Source: Elephas maximus indicus (lineage: Eukaryota; Chordata; Mammalia; Proboscidea; Elephantidae). From it: a DNA stretch of 64,000 nt. The notes below the pieces were generated by a model. It was not told the DNA's origin, did not search any database, and saw nothing but the letters and a program-made list of their open reading frames with translations. The translations under genes were made by a program, and so were the position numbers. This document shows positions 35,101 to 50,100 of this stretch, piece by piece. The stretch covers positions 104,094,823 to 104,158,822 of the forward strand of contig NC_064822.1 in the NCBI RefSeq assembly GCF_024166365.1, in the 5' to 3' direction. Position 1 is the first letter of the stretch. Each line of letters begins with the position of its first letter.

Positions 35101-38100
35101 GGAAAATCAGGTAGGGGTTTACACAATCTCTCGATGAATATGCTCAACATACAAATACAACCACATATGTATGATTTCAAAAACTTTGTTATCAGCTCTC
35201 TTGACCACAAAGACTAACCTTTTCTCATCAATAATAAATAAGTCCTTGTCTCAAGGGCTAACCAGAGCAGAGCTGCTCTAACTTACATCACTGAACTCCA
35301 GAGGTAAACTCTCAGTGGGCTGAAGTTCAGCAGCACTCAAGTACAGATCCATGGGGCCGGCTTCCAGATCGTCTGGCACAGACAGTACCTGCTCGGGCTT
35401 ATACATCTGAGGAGGCAACTGGAAATGCAGTGGGCAGCAGGGATCCTCAGAGAGGCTTACAGGAACTGGTTTGTTGCAGGGTACCTCCTCAGACCCCTGG
35501 CAGCATTTGAAGAGAACCTGATTCGTATCTTGACAAATATCTGTAGAAAAATGGTCAAGGGAAATAAAATGGGATCTATCGGAGGTACAAGAAATGAAAA
35601 GCTATATACTCAAAACTGCCATATAAAACTCCAGATCTGGACTAAGCAAGATAATTAGTTACATCTGACACAAAAAACCAAAAGCAGTTAGCAATTTAAG
35701 TTACTTCTCAAAATAAGTGTCACTAACTCTATCAGAAATCTAAATAAATCCCCTAACCTGTTTCAGAATCCCCGTCATTTAAACTTGACACTAATCCCTG
35801 TTCTCCCTTATGAGGGTCAAGTACAGAACTTCTGCAAATATAGTGCTTAGCAAGTAGCAATAACACTCCTAGAAAGCTACCCCTATTAAGAAATATGGCA
35901 AATGCAAATAGCTTTTAGAGGTCCCTACCAACCCCTTCCAAGACATAAGAGATACAATGTTGTTTCTGCTGTTAAGCAGGCTGGCAGCAAGTTTTAAAAC
36001 TTCTTGGGCCATTTTCAAAGATATGATTCCATGATAAATTCATTCAAAGCAGCAGGAGATTGAGGAGAACAGAAGCTCTAGTAACAGCCACTAGGCATCA
36101 TATCCCGCAGAGTCCCTGGGTGGTACAAATGGCTAACTCAGCCAGCTGCTAACCGAAAGGCTGAGTCTAGCCAGAAAGGCACCTCAAAACAAACTCCTGG
36201 TGGTCTACTTCTGAAAAATCAGCCATTGAAAACCCTACGGAGCAGTTCTACTCTGACACACACAGGATCACCATGAGTCAAAATCAACTCAATGGCAACT
36301 TTGAAATGGCAAATGGCAAACTAAGTTTATCATATCCTGACAGGAATAAAAAGTCCTGGTTTTTTTTTGGGGGGGGGGTAGGTCCGGGGGGGGGTTCTGT
36401 TATGATCCTAAAGAGAAAAAGAAGATTATTGATTTTCCCCGTAAGGGCCCATGGAAAGGAAGCACTCCAGGAACACTCCGGGAGCTCTATAACAACTTCT
36501 ATTAAGGGTAGAAGCGGAGAAGGACTATATTTCCAAGTTGGCAAAGAAACTCTGTAGAATGAATCAAAGTTGAAATCATGATTAGATAAAATAACAAAAT
36601 TCCAGTTCAAATTATTCTACATAATACATTTACTAAGCAGTGCCCATTTTTTGAAATCCTAACTACATGGTTGTCTCCCATGGATTAACAGGCAGGTGTT
36701 TTTTAAATCTGGGCTTATTTTTAAATCAGAAAGCACAATTTTCTGTAACTGACTGTATTCAGGATTATGGAATCATAGGTTATTTTTATCCCAAAGATTT
36801 TAATGTAATTTTTAAAAACAAAAAAAATCTAACACACATTATAATTTTTTAAACCAAATAAAACTTCTTAAAAAAAGTCATTTCTTTCAATTCACACTTG
36901 GGAATGGCCAGATTTGAAAGCAGGGTTTCACAACAGGGCTTCTAAATGGTTTTGTTCTGGTTAGAAACCCTGCCGAGAACTTGCATTTCTCACAAACTCC
37001 CAGGAAGTTATACGTAACCGTCACCTGGGAATCTTGTTAAAATCTAGATTCTGATTCAGTAAATCTGGGATGGAAATGAGAATTCTCGGCAGGGTTAGAA
37101 CCCATTCAGCACTACCAACACTCTAGGTCAAGTAATTCTTTTTTATGGGGAGTTGGCTTCTGCATCACTGGTAGGATGCTACGCAGCATTCCTGGCCTCT
37201 ATCCACTGTATGTCAGAAGCACCCCCTCTCCTAGTTATGACAACCGAAAACAATGTCTCCAGACATTGCTAAATGTCCCCTGGGGCCCCAGTTGAGAAAC
37301 ACTATTCTCAAAGGAATAGCAGATAGTGCAAAATAAATTATTTGTTGAATGAATGATCAAATGAATAAATACATGGATCTAACGGCAACAATTTGACTTG
37401 CAGGTATAATGTAAAATCTGTTTCTAGTGTGCTTAACAAGCTCAAACTTATTTAAAGTGTTAATCCATTCAATTAAATGTTTCAGGCAGAACTTTTTTTC
37501 ATGGAATTCTAAAAGGCTTTCACAAAAGTCTCTTATTTATTTAATACCAAAATATCCTGGAAAAACCCTTTCCCCTCCCCCCTCCTCCATCCCCTTTCCT
37601 TTCAGATGGGACAACAGAGACAAAGAGAAGGGAATGGTTGACCTACAACTAGAGTCTGGGTCCTTCACTTTCAGTCCAGTGCTGTCTCCATTAGACCAGA
37701 GTAAAGAGTTAACAGGTCACCAATGGCAGTCGCATCTTTCTCTGGGGTAAGGACTTAAGGAAGGGTGACTCAGGCAACTATGGAGTGGAAAGGAAAAGAG
37801 CACAAAAGGAAAATAAATACTTCCCTTCTCTTTTCAAATACATTTCATTTCCAACTTTGCTTTTTAAAGTATCAACATCCTAATGAAAAGCTATTTGAGT
37901 ACATACAGTATTACAAGAAATGTATAAAATACTCCTTATATAATTTATCTATAATTTCGGTGGGGTTCTTACAAAGTAACTCAAGCTCATTAAAGAAAAT
38001 CTGAAAAGTTTAAAACAGCAGGAAAAAAGGCATTGATAATCCCACCATCCAAAAGCAATCACATTTCTTCATTACATTCCCTCCCTCCCAGGCTTTAGTG

Positions 38101-41100
38101 ACATGCGGTTAAAACAGATTACATCAAACTCTACAAAATTCCTATTTTTGTCACTATCAAACATCTTCCTATGTCATTCATAAATTTTGTTAGGGATAAC
38201 GTTTAATGCTTGAACATATTCCACATTACGTGTGCCATAATTTACTTTTCTATTGCTCATCTCTGAAAAATGTAAAGCTATCTTCAGTTGGTTGAATAGT
38301 TCTATGTAAAAATATGGGTATTTAATTATCTCCTTAAAATAATTCACAGAGGTGGAATTACTACATCAAAAAATACGAATACTGTTAATTTGTTTTCCAA
38401 AAAGCCTGTGCCAATTTATATTCCCACTGAGTGCTTAAAAGGGTCCAATTTCACTATGCCCTCACGAACTTCTGAAATTCACTCTCATTAAATAAAAAAA
38501 TTTATCCTTAAGTTTACTTTTAAATATTATATATACAAATGTTAAATTTACACATAAAAAAAATCCCTGTTTTAGTTATTTGCTTGTAGTGAAGATGAAC
38601 ACTTTTCAACTATCAGCCACTTTTATCTTCTTTTAAATATCCATAGATAGGCTTTGCCCAATTGTTTTGAACATTTATTTTTAATTTTTTTATTTTGCAT
38701 AAGCATTTTATACATTAACAGTAATAATCCTTTCAGACATTTGTTGCAATTATGAATTAACAAAGTGTTTAAAAAACAAAATTGTTTAAAAATCAGTTGT
38801 CCTGTCAGAAGACCAAAAGAAGGTTCTCCTCTTCCTATTAAAGAAAATACATTTTATACTTTCCAAATGCTTGGTTATCTCTTGCCAGGCAAATGCAATA
38901 CAGCAAAATTTCTGCCTTTCATATACTGAACATCATATCACATTTCATCAGCGTCTTTTTCAATCAACGTCCATAATAAAGATGCACTTTTACAATCCAA
39001 TGAACAATTCAAAACTTTCTGAAATCCGATGGCAAATGTAGTTCTTAATAGAGTCAAGAGACACCACGATGGTTCAAAGGCAAATCGACTGAAAAGAGGG
39101 AAAAAAGCACCTCATTTTTGGACACAGGAGTTTCCAATCTGAATGAAGCTCGATACTCAAGTTAGGGCGCTGACCATACGAAGTGACAATACTTGAAGGA
39201 GGGTCACTGTTCAAAAATTGCCTACTGTTTTGAACAGAAAACCCTTTCAGTGATTTTTTTTTTTTTTTTACAATAATTAGATTTAACATCATCATAAATT
39301 CTAACAAGCAAGTTAAATCAGGGACCTCTGTATTCTGCAACCCCAGTATTAGGATTACAAATAAACATCAGTCCACATCTATCACCAAGGACTCAGATGT
39401 TTCTTTCTAATGAATTGACCATTACATTTCCAAAGCTCTGAAATGGCCAACAGACCATAGGAAGACATTTCTTTAGGCACCTGCTTGAAACCAACAGTTC
39501 CATGAAAACTGCTGGCCTTGATTCAGGGCCAAAGGAAACTAAAGGTCTTCAATAAAGCAAACCAGTAGAGATTAAGATTCTCACGAGCCCTCACTCTAGC
39601 GAGCAAATCAGAGATTGAGTAAACAGAATAAAAAGATACGGGTAAGGCAATGTCTGGTCATTGGAAGACACTGATTGGAACAACGAACATCATCCACAAA
39701 TGCCAAGCACCTCTGACTGGAACGAGTGGTATGGGCCTAAAATAGAGAAAACAGATAAATCGAAAAACATATATAACCCACAGAAGGACATACAACCAAT
39801 TATCTACGATGACAACACTTAAAACACCTCTCCACAATGTAAAAGCATGCTATAGCCTAATGGTTTTAAAACTATTTTGTCTTTTAGCAGCAGAACCGTT
39901 ATTTAAATCATAGTCTTATGCGGAGCCTCAACAAATATAACAAACAAAAATGAACTACTCTCACTGAAGCAGGGACCACAGGCTTAACAAATTTAAGACC
40001 ACTTCACTGTCTTGTATCAACTTTATTTTCTAACATTCAATTGCCCCTATTCTATCTATCTACTACATTCCCACCTTTTAAAATGAGATTCCCAAACAAC
40101 TCAGACTTAATCCGTGCTGAATTCTAAACTGAAGAATTTCTGAACTGTTTACGTTAGAAATCAATTCCAAACACTCAGTTTGCAGGTGAGAATATTGAGA
40201 CCCAGTGAAGTTAAGCTACCTGTGCAGGCACCGAGCTGGCAGTGAACTGAAACTAAAAGCCATGTCTCTTGACTTCTAAATAAGTACTCTTTATACTACA
40301 CCCCAAGTCCCATAAGTCAGATTTGAGAGCCAAAACTGGACCAGTGTTTTGACAAGTACCTTAACTTTGTAAATGTATATGCCTTAGACATATATACAAA
40401 AATTACCTGTTGGGCGGCACCATCTGTGGCCAGCATTCTGCGTTCCTTCAGCTGCCTGTGTAGTAAGGCTTCCACTCCATAGCGCTGGCGATATCGCCGA
40501 AGACATTTTAGTCGCTTCAAGTTCTCTCGTTCCTTGGCCAAAAGACCCTCTGGACCAGTCAGGAGGCTACTACCTAGATAGTGACAACAGTCAAGATGTT
40601 ATCTGCTGAGCATGCAATCAAAATGCTACTCCAAATTAAGCAGTAAACAAGGAAATCTGTTTACTCCTTGTTAAACCAAAAAAACCCCATTGCTGTCGAG
40701 TCAATTCTGACTCATAGTGGCCCTACATGAGAGCAGAATGGGCCCATAGGGTTTCCAAGGAATGGCTAGTGGATATGAACTGCCGATCTTTTGGTAAGCA
40801 GTTAACCACTGTGCCACCAAGGCTCCCTTACTCCTTGTTGGTAGTTTAAAAAGCAAACCACCCACACCACCCCAGGGTACCAAGACAGAAATAAATCAAA
40901 CCACTACCAAATTCACAGGTTAGCCCATGAAAAGCTTTGCTGGAACTACCACAAAACTTGCCAAGAGCTTCATGTTCCACTTTGCGATTATGTAAGTAAC
41001 GTCGCTTCTTCTCTTTGAGCAGATGCTGAAGTCGTTTAAACTGATCAATGTACAGAGACTGCAAACGAATTAGCTTCTCACGCATAATCAGGGCCACTTC

Positions 41101-44100
41101 TTCTGCTGTGTAGACACCAGCATGTCTGGAATAAAATAGAGAATTCAGCAAAGCAGAAGAAAAGCACAGTAACGAAGCCCAAGCTTAAAGCAGAACGGCT
41201 AGACTTAGTTTGTTATTTAACAAGCAGTCAGTGCTAACTGAAATCTTCTTAAAAAGGAATGGTTTCAAAAAGCTTTTTACCATCCAAGTTGTGTTATTAA
41301 AAGAAAATCAAGAATGGATAATAATATGTGACCTCACAAAATGGGTGTGAGTGTTTATATTCATTATATTTCTCAATTATATGCACTGTTTAAAAAGGGT
41401 GACGATATGGAACACTCAAAATTTTTATCAATCTATATTCTTTCATGTACTGATTTAAAAAAGAAAGACTACTAGTCAGGACAGCTTAAAAATATTCAAC
41501 TCAGTGGCATGCATCATATTTTAACACACTTTAATAAAAGCACAAAAGATACCAACATGAAATGATTACAAACTTCTAAGTACATTAAATTTTTTTCATA
41601 TACTCCTATAATGAAGCCAGGAACCCTGGTGGTGCAATGGTTAAGCGCTCAGCTGCTAACTGAAAGGTCAGTGGTTCAAACCCAACCAGCGGCTCCACAG
41701 GAGAAAAAACCTGGCCACCTGCTCCCTGTAAAGACTACAGCCTAAGAAACCCTATCGGGCAAAGCAGCTGGGTGGCTTGGTGCATTCAAACAGCCCAGCA
41801 CCTAACCATTGCACCACCAGGATATACACCTCTTCAAGTTCGGCTATCTAGCACCACGATGGAAAAAAAGAATGAATATGCTTTGTATTATAGCTTGAAT
41901 TGCACTCTCCCAAAATACTTATGTGTTAGAATTCTAACCCTTATTCCTTTGAAAGAAACCGCTGCCATTCAATCGATTCTGACTCATAGTGACCCTACAG
42001 TACAGGGTAAACGAAAAACATGGAGACCCTCAACAAAATGGATTGACACAGTGGCTGCAACAATGGGCTCAAACATTGATTGTGAGCATGGGGCAGGACC
42101 AGGCGGTGTTTCCTTCTGTGCTCTGTGGTACAAATGGTTGCTATGAGTCTGAATCCACTCAATGGCACGGGAACAACAACATTCCTTTGATGTAATTGTT
42201 TGGCAATTGGGGTTCTTTGTTATGTTAACAAGGCCAATCAATGTAAGGTGTGCCCTAAACCCTAAACCTAACCACTGTTTAGTTCTAAAAGGGGCAAATT
42301 AGGCAGAGGTATACACATTCTGAGGAAGACAGAGGCCACTGCCAAGAACCAAGGAATGCCTGATTTGGACTTTTAGCCTACAGGAACAGTGAGAAAGTAA
42401 ATTTCAGTTCTTTAAAGCTACCCATTTGTGATACTTGCATTACATCAACACTAGGAAACTAGGACAGCTTAGTATTGTTACTAACTGTGAGAATTCTGCT
42501 AGAGAATGCTCTTTCAAACTACTTGGGTGAACTTTCCAAAGAGCTTTAATAAGACCCAAATAGGCTGATTACTCACTTCTGGATTTCTAAATTGATTTTT
42601 CTTTCTTAAGCAGGAAACCAAAAGAAACTCTTGAACACCTTTTATTTTTCTTAAAAAATAAAATTCCATTAACACTCCAGGAATATTACAAAATACTGAT
42701 TATTCAAGTACAGTAACCTCACTATTCCAAGGTCTGGGCCAAACACCTATTCACGTCCTTGTTTTCTCTTCCCTAACTGGTTTGAGAATTTCTCAACCCA
42801 CACCCTACTCCCATGTCTGAGAAATTTCCTTTTTCTCAACTCTTTCTCATGTGAGATTTGATATTCAAAGATATCTTCTCAAATTTTAAGACTTCTAAAA
42901 CAATCAAATCCTGCCTTGAAGCAAGATGGTAACAAACCATGACACTTTAATATATAGAAAACAGTTACTGCTCACAAATAGTGAAGCTATGTTCAACCAT
43001 CCTATGTCATTAATCTATTAACAACATGTAGTACTACATTCCACATATCAGCTACATGAACAAAGCCATATATGGGGTCGCAACTTACTTTAGGGGATCT
43101 TCTTGATCACTGTCTATGCTATCAGCTTCACTGTCAGGGTCACCTCTCCATGTCTGATCGACAGTAATGGGTTCCTGCTCCCCATCACTCCAGCTGTCTT
43201 CATCTGGGGCAAGGAAGGGAGAGCAACCATTAAGACCTCCCACCTCTGTAACTCCACCACACAAAACTAGATTACATAACACAACGCAAAACTTAAAATA
43301 AAAAATAAATACCCTTAGAACAGAGGCACTGGCAAATGAAAACGGTTTTAAAAAATACATAACCCAAAGATGGCAGAGTAGTCATACGCTTCCTGTGGTT
43401 CCTCTTACAACAAAGACCCGAAAAAACAACTGCATCGATTATATATGACAATCTAGGAGCCCTGAACATCAAAGACAGAGTTGAAGAAACAGACTGAAAA
43501 GCAATGGAGAGGGAAAGACGGTTCAAAATCAGCAAGGAGTTGCCAGACCTGACCTGGCCTGCACTGGCACCCTGCAGGCAAGATTGGCTGGCGCTAGCAG
43601 TGAGGCAACCAGGGGCGCTCGGGACACGTTTTTCCCTATCAGTAAAGACCAAGTGGCAGAGAGTCAGCTCAAACCTCCAGAACCAGCGAGAAATGGCACT
43701 GGATCGACGAAAGGTAAGTACAAGCATCTAACCTACCATGCAGATCAAATAAAAAACCTCCTTTTGGGAAACACCTCCCTCCCATTTACCTGCTCCCTCC
43801 CCACTGTGCCCCAGTCCCGGTCCAGCTTCAGAGATTGCTGTGCTCCCCGGGCCGGAAATGGAAATAGGACATGGAAATAGGACCCGATCCGTCTAGCACC
43901 CTGAGCCATTCTCCCATTTGCAGAAGGAACAAATTAACAAATAGGAAAAAATAATCTGCCGGCTCCCCTAAGCCAGGAACTCAGGGCAGGTACACCCCTT
44001 TGGTCTAGGCACAGGCGTAAGAGCTCCACAAACTCTGAATGTCTTTCATCCCTGCATAGACCTGTGTGGGCGCATGTCAACAGCATTGGCCGTCATTAGC

Positions 44101-47100
44101 ACAGTATACCAGGGTATATACCTAAAGCCTATCTTCGTCCGTATCTGCTATAATGGTGAGCAGCAGATTGGTGAATTTGACACCGCCCTGCCCATGAAGC
44201 AGGGTCCTCACCTACCCACATCAGGGGCCTAAGGACTGGTGGCTCCACCCACTCCAACAACAGGGGTCTGAAAGTAAGTGCAACAGGGGTTCAAGAGTAA
44301 GTGGTGACTCCCAGTGCTTACAGTCAATAGCACTGAGCGCCCATAGTCTGGCTGCAAAACCCACCTACCTACATGCTCTAGGGAACAGAGACACGCCTTC
44401 CAACCAGACACTCAGGGGTAGCAGTCAGCCCCCTGCCTTGATCAGTGCATGACACCCTACCGCAGCCCGATACCTACGCTTACTCCAACCACGCCTGTCA
44501 GTCTAGGACTCTAGGTGAGAGCCTGCACCATACACTTGGTGACCAATGACCTGGACACCTGACTGGATCCACACAAGAAAAATAAATGGATTCTTGGGCT
44601 CACATACCTAGTAACAACTCTAGCCACCTACACACAGGACATCAGAGCTTCGGACTAGCCGATAATCAAACTAGCTCACAGACCCAGGCTATCTGGGCAT
44701 ATCAAAACAAAACAAAAAAAGAAGCTAGGACACAGGAAGCAAACATAAAATAAATAAATATAATAGCTTATTGATGGCTCGGAGACAAGAGTCGATATCA
44801 AATCACACAGAGGCAGACCATGAGCAAGCAACCAAAACAAAGAATCAAAAAACCTTCCAGGGAAAGAGAATTTCTTGGGGTTACTAGAGGCAGAATTCCA
44901 AAGATTAATATACAGCACTTTTCAAGAATTCAGGAAGGAGATCAGGCAAACCACAGAACAAGCCAAGGAACACAAAGACAAAGCACAGAGGAACTTAAGA
45001 CGGTTATTTAAGAGTGTAATGACCAGTTCAATAGGCTGCAAGAGACAGCAAGCAGATATTCCAAAAACTTAATAAAATTTCAGAATTAGACAACTCAATA
45101 AAAAGTCACAGGAGCAGAATTGAGGCAGTGGAAGTCAGAATTAGTGAGATTGAAGATAAAGCACTTGACACCAACTTTTTGAGGAAAAATCAATGAAAGA
45201 ATTTTAAAAAATGAAGAAATGCTAAGATTTATTTGGGACTCTATCAAAGAGGAATAACCTACAAGAAACTGGAGGACCAGAACAGGAGAGGGATATCAAA
45301 GAATACAAACGGAATTGTTGAAGATTTGATGGCAAAAACTTCCCTGATATCATGAAAGAAGAGTGGGTATCTACCCAAGTTCATCAAACCCCACACAAGG
45401 TAGATCCCAAGGAAAGTCACTAAAACATACTACAATCAAACTTACCAAAACCAAAGATAGAGAGAAAATTTTAAGGGCAACTAAGGATGAACAAAGAGTC
45501 ACCTACAGATGAGAGTCAGTAAGACAAAGCTCTGACTACTCGACAGACCCCATGCAGGCAAGAAGCCGATGGGATGACATACATATAAAGCCTTCAAGGG
45601 AAAAGCTGCCAGCCAAGAATTTTATATTCAGAAAAACTGTCTTTCAAATATGATGGCGAAATTAGGGCATTTCCAGATAAACACAAGTTTAGGGAATTTG
45701 TAAAAACCAAACCAAAATTACAAGAAATACTAAAAGCAGTCCTCCAGTTAAAAAACCAGTAACATCAGATGACAATCCGGGACTAGAACACAGGACAGAA
45801 CAACCAGATATCAACCCAGCTAAGGAAGTCACAAAATTAAATCAAAGCTAAAACACTGAAAATAGGGAAAAAGACATCAATATGTAAAAGACGACAACAT
45901 TAAAACAAAAAAGAGGAACTAAAAAATGTAGTCATAGATCTTTTATATGGAGAGAGGAAGTCAAGGCAATACAAAGAAATAAAAGATTGGTTTAAACTTA
46001 GAAAAATAGGGGTAAATATTGAGGTAACCGCAAAGGAAACTAACAATCCTACACATCAAAATAAAAAACAAGAAAAACAAAGACCCACCAAATACAAAAT
46101 CAACAAGGAAAAAGACGAAAATACATGAAGAAGAATGACTAGCACAGAAAATTAAGTGGCGCAAAGAAACTGTAAACACACACAAAAAAGAATACATCAA
46201 ACTGACAGCACTAAACTCATACCTATCAACAACTGCACTGAATGTAAATGGCCTAAAAGTACCAATAGAGAGAGAGAGTGGCAGAATGGATTAAAAAATA
46301 CAATCCATCTATATGCTGCCTACAAGAGACACACCTTAAAGACACAAACTAAAACTCGATGGGAAAAAATATATCAAACAAACAATACTCAAAACAGAGA
46401 GAGAGTGGCAATATTAACCTCTGATAAAATAGACTTTAAAGCAAAATCCACCACAAAGGATAAGGAAAAGACACTATATATAATGATTAAAGGGTCAATA
46501 CACCAAGAGGACATAACCATAAGAAATATTTATGCACCCAATGACAGGGCTTCAAAATACATAAAACGAACTCTAACAGCACTAAAAAGAGAAACAGTCA
46601 GTTTCACAATAACAGTAAGAGACTTCAACACACCACTTTTGGTGGAGGACAAAACATCCAGAAAGAGGCTCAATAAAAGGAAGATCTAAATGCCATAATC
46701 AACCAACTTGATCTCACAGACATATACAGAACACTCCACCCAACAGCAAACAAGTATACTTTCTTTTCCCATACACATAGAACATTCTCCAGAATAGACC
46801 ACACATATTAAGCCACAAAGCAAGCCTTAACAGGATCCGAAACATCGAATTATTACAAAGTATCTTTTCTGACCACAAAGCCATAAAAGTAGAAATCAGT
46901 AACAGGAAAAGCAAGGAAAAAAATCCAGTACATGGAAACTGAACAATATTTTGCTCAAAAACTACAGGGTTATAGAAGAAATTAAGGATGGAATAAAGAA
47001 ATTCACAGAATCAAATGAGAATGAAAACACATCCTACCAGAACCTTTGGAACACAGCAAATGCAATGCTCAGAGGTCAATTTATAGCAATAAATGCACAC

Positions 47101-50100
47101 ATCCAAAAAGATGAAAAGGCCAAAATCAAGACATTAACCCTACAACTCGAACAAGTAGAAAGAGAACAAAAGAAGTCCTCAGGCATCAGAAAAAAAGCAA
47201 ATATTAAAAATTAGACAAGAATTAAATGAAATAGAGAATAGAAAAACAACTGAAACAGTTAACAAGACCAAAAGCTGATTCTCTGAAAGATTAACAAAAT
47301 CAACCAACCACTGGCCAAACTAACAAAAGAAAAACGAGAGGAAGCAAATAACCCCAATAAGAAATGAGATGGGCAATATCACAACAGACCCAACTGAAAT
47401 TAAAAGAATGATAACAGAATACTATGAAAAATCGTACCCCAAAAAATTTGAAAACCTAGAAGAAATGGGCAAATTTCTAGAAACATACTACCTACCCAAA
47501 CTAACACAAACAGAGGTAGAACAACTAAATAAGCCTGTAATAAAAGAGATCTAAAAGATAATGAAAACATTTCCAACAAAAAAAAAGCCCTGGCCCTGAG
47601 AGCTTCTGAAGAATTCTACTAAACTTTCAAAGAGTTAACACCACTATTACTAAAGGTATTTCAGAGCATAGAAATGGATGAAATACTCCCAAACTCATTC
47701 CATGAAGCCAGCATAACCCTGATACCAAAACCAGGTAGAGACACCACAAAAAAAGAAAATTACAAATATCCCTCATGAACACAGATGCAAAAACCCTCAA
47801 CAAAATTCTAGCCAATAGAATTCAACAGCGTTATCAAAAAATAATTTACCATGACCAAGTGGGATTCATACAAGGTATGCAGGAGTGGTTCAACATTAGA
47901 CAAACAATGTAATCCATCACATAAATAAAACAAGAGACAAGAACCACATGATCTTATCAATTGATGTAGAAAAGGCATTTGACAAAGTCCAACATCCATT
48001 CATAATAAAAACTCTAAGCAAAACAGGAACAGAAGTGAAATTCTTCAACATAATTAAGGCCATTTATATAAAGCCAACGGCCAGTATCATCCTAAATGGA
48101 GAGAACCTGAAAGCATTCCCTTTGAGAACCAGAACCAGACGAGAGTGCCCTTTAGCACCACTCTTATTCAACATTGTGCTGGAGGTTCTGCCCAGAGCAA
48201 TTAGACTAAAAAAAGAAATAAAGGGCATCCGAACTGGTAAGGAAGAGATAAAAATATCCCTATTTGAAGATGATATGATCTTATACACAGAAAACCCCAA
48301 AGAATTCACAAGAAAACTACCAGAACTAATAGAAGATTTCGGCAAAGTATCAGGATACAAGATGAACATACCAAAATCACTTGGATTCCTCTACACCAAC
48401 TAAGAGAATTCTGAAGAGGAAATCACCAAATCAATAGCATTTATGATAGCCTCCAAGAAGATAAAATACTTAGAAATAAATCTCAGCAAAAATGTAAAAG
48501 CCCATTCAAAGAAAACCATAAAACACTACTGCAAGAAACCAAAACATAAGAGAAAAAACATACCTTGCTCATGGACAGGAAGACTTAACATTGTGAAAAT
48601 TTCAGTTCTACCCAACAATGATCTACACATACAATGCAATCCCCATCCAAATTCCAATGACATTTTTTAAGGAGAGGGAAAAACAAATTGTCAACTTCAT
48701 ATGGAAAGGGAAGAGGCCCCAGGTTTAAGTAAAGCACTACTGAAGAAGAACAACAAAGCGGGAGGCCTCACACAACGTGATTTTAGAAACTATTATACTG
48801 CCACAGTAGTCAGAACAGCCTGGTACTGGTACAATGACACATACACAAACCGAGGGAACAGAATTGAGAATCCAGATGTAAATTCAACCACCTATGTGCA
48901 GCAGATATTTGACAAAGGCCTGAAGTCCATTAAATGGGAAAAGGACAGACAGTCTCTTTAACAAACGATGCTGGCATAACTAGGTATCTACTGGCAAAAA
49001 AATGAAACAAGACCCATACCTCACACAACGCACAAAAACTAACTCAAAATAGATCAAAGACCTAAATATAAAATCTGAAATGATAAAGATCATGGAAGAA
49101 AAAATAGGGACAACGCTAGAAGCCTTAATACAGGGCATAAACAAAATACAAAACATAATTAACAATGCATAATCACCAGAAGAGAAACTAGAGATCTGGG
49201 AGCTCCTAAAAATCGAACACTTATGCTCATCAAAGGACTTCACCAAAAGAGTAGAAAGACAACCTACGGGCTGGGAAAAAATTTTTGGCTATGACAGATC
49301 AGGACCTAATCTGTAAAATCTACAAGATGCTGCAAAACTTCAACAACAAAAAGACAAACAAGCCTATTAAAAAATGGGCAAAAGATATGAACATGCACTT
49401 CACCAAAGAAGACATCAGGGCGGCTAACAGATATATGAGGAAATGCTCACCATCATTAGAGAAATGCAGATCAGAACTACAATGAGATACCATCTCACCC
49501 CAACAAGGTTAGCATTAATCCAAAAAATACAAAATAATAAATGTCAGAGAGGCTGTGGAAAGATGGGAACACTTACACACTGCTGGGGAATGCAAAATGA
49601 TACAACCATTTTGGAAACTGATTTGGCACTTCCTTAAAAAGCCAGTAATAAAAGCACCATACGATCCAGCAATCCACTCCTTGGAACATACCCTAGGGAA
49701 ATAAGAGTCATCACACAAATAGATATATGCACACCCATGTTCACTGCAGCACTGTTCACAACAGCAAAAAGATGGAAACAAGCTAGGTGCCCAAAAACGG
49801 GAAGAATGGATAAACAAATTATGGTATATTCACACAGTGGAATACTATGCAATGATAAAGAACAATGAATCTATGAAACATCTCATAACATGGATAATAT
49901 GGAAGGCATTACACTGAGTAGAACTAGTCAATCACCTAGAAGGCAGAAGGTGACAAGAGAGCTGTTAATAGGGAACCTAAGGTTGAGGAGGAAGAGTGCT
50001 GACTCGTCTGCAGTGGTTAACCAACGTCATAAAACAGTATGCGTACTATTTAACGAGAAACTCATTTGTTCTATAAACCTTCATCTAAAGTACGATAAAA

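Larger units (their letters stand above)
30193..35286 (-). other. KANSL2 intron 8
   Basis: GT-AG intron of 5.1 kb. It contains a SNORA2-type snoRNA (31,085-31,218), an L1 3' end at about 30,945-31,062, and an L1 with an inserted LTR at 34,130-35,092. The stretch 31,260-34,130 shows no gene or recognised repeat. Confidence 0.8.
35541..39639 (-). other. KANSL2 intron 7
   Basis: GT-AG intron of 4.1 kb holding a SNORA2-type snoRNA close to its 5' end, a SINE, MER5 and MER20 relics and an L1 fragment. The remainder shows nothing recognisable. Confidence 0.8.

Noticed and set aside
42250-42275. ccctaaaccctaaacctaacc, telomere-like
   Set aside because: Only about three imperfect units inside a decayed LTR; not an interstitial telomere array.
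46156-48403. Reverse transcriptase and endonuclease frames as possible domesticated genes
   Set aside because: They are collinear fragments of one L1 with many stops and a changed catalytic motif (FEDD).
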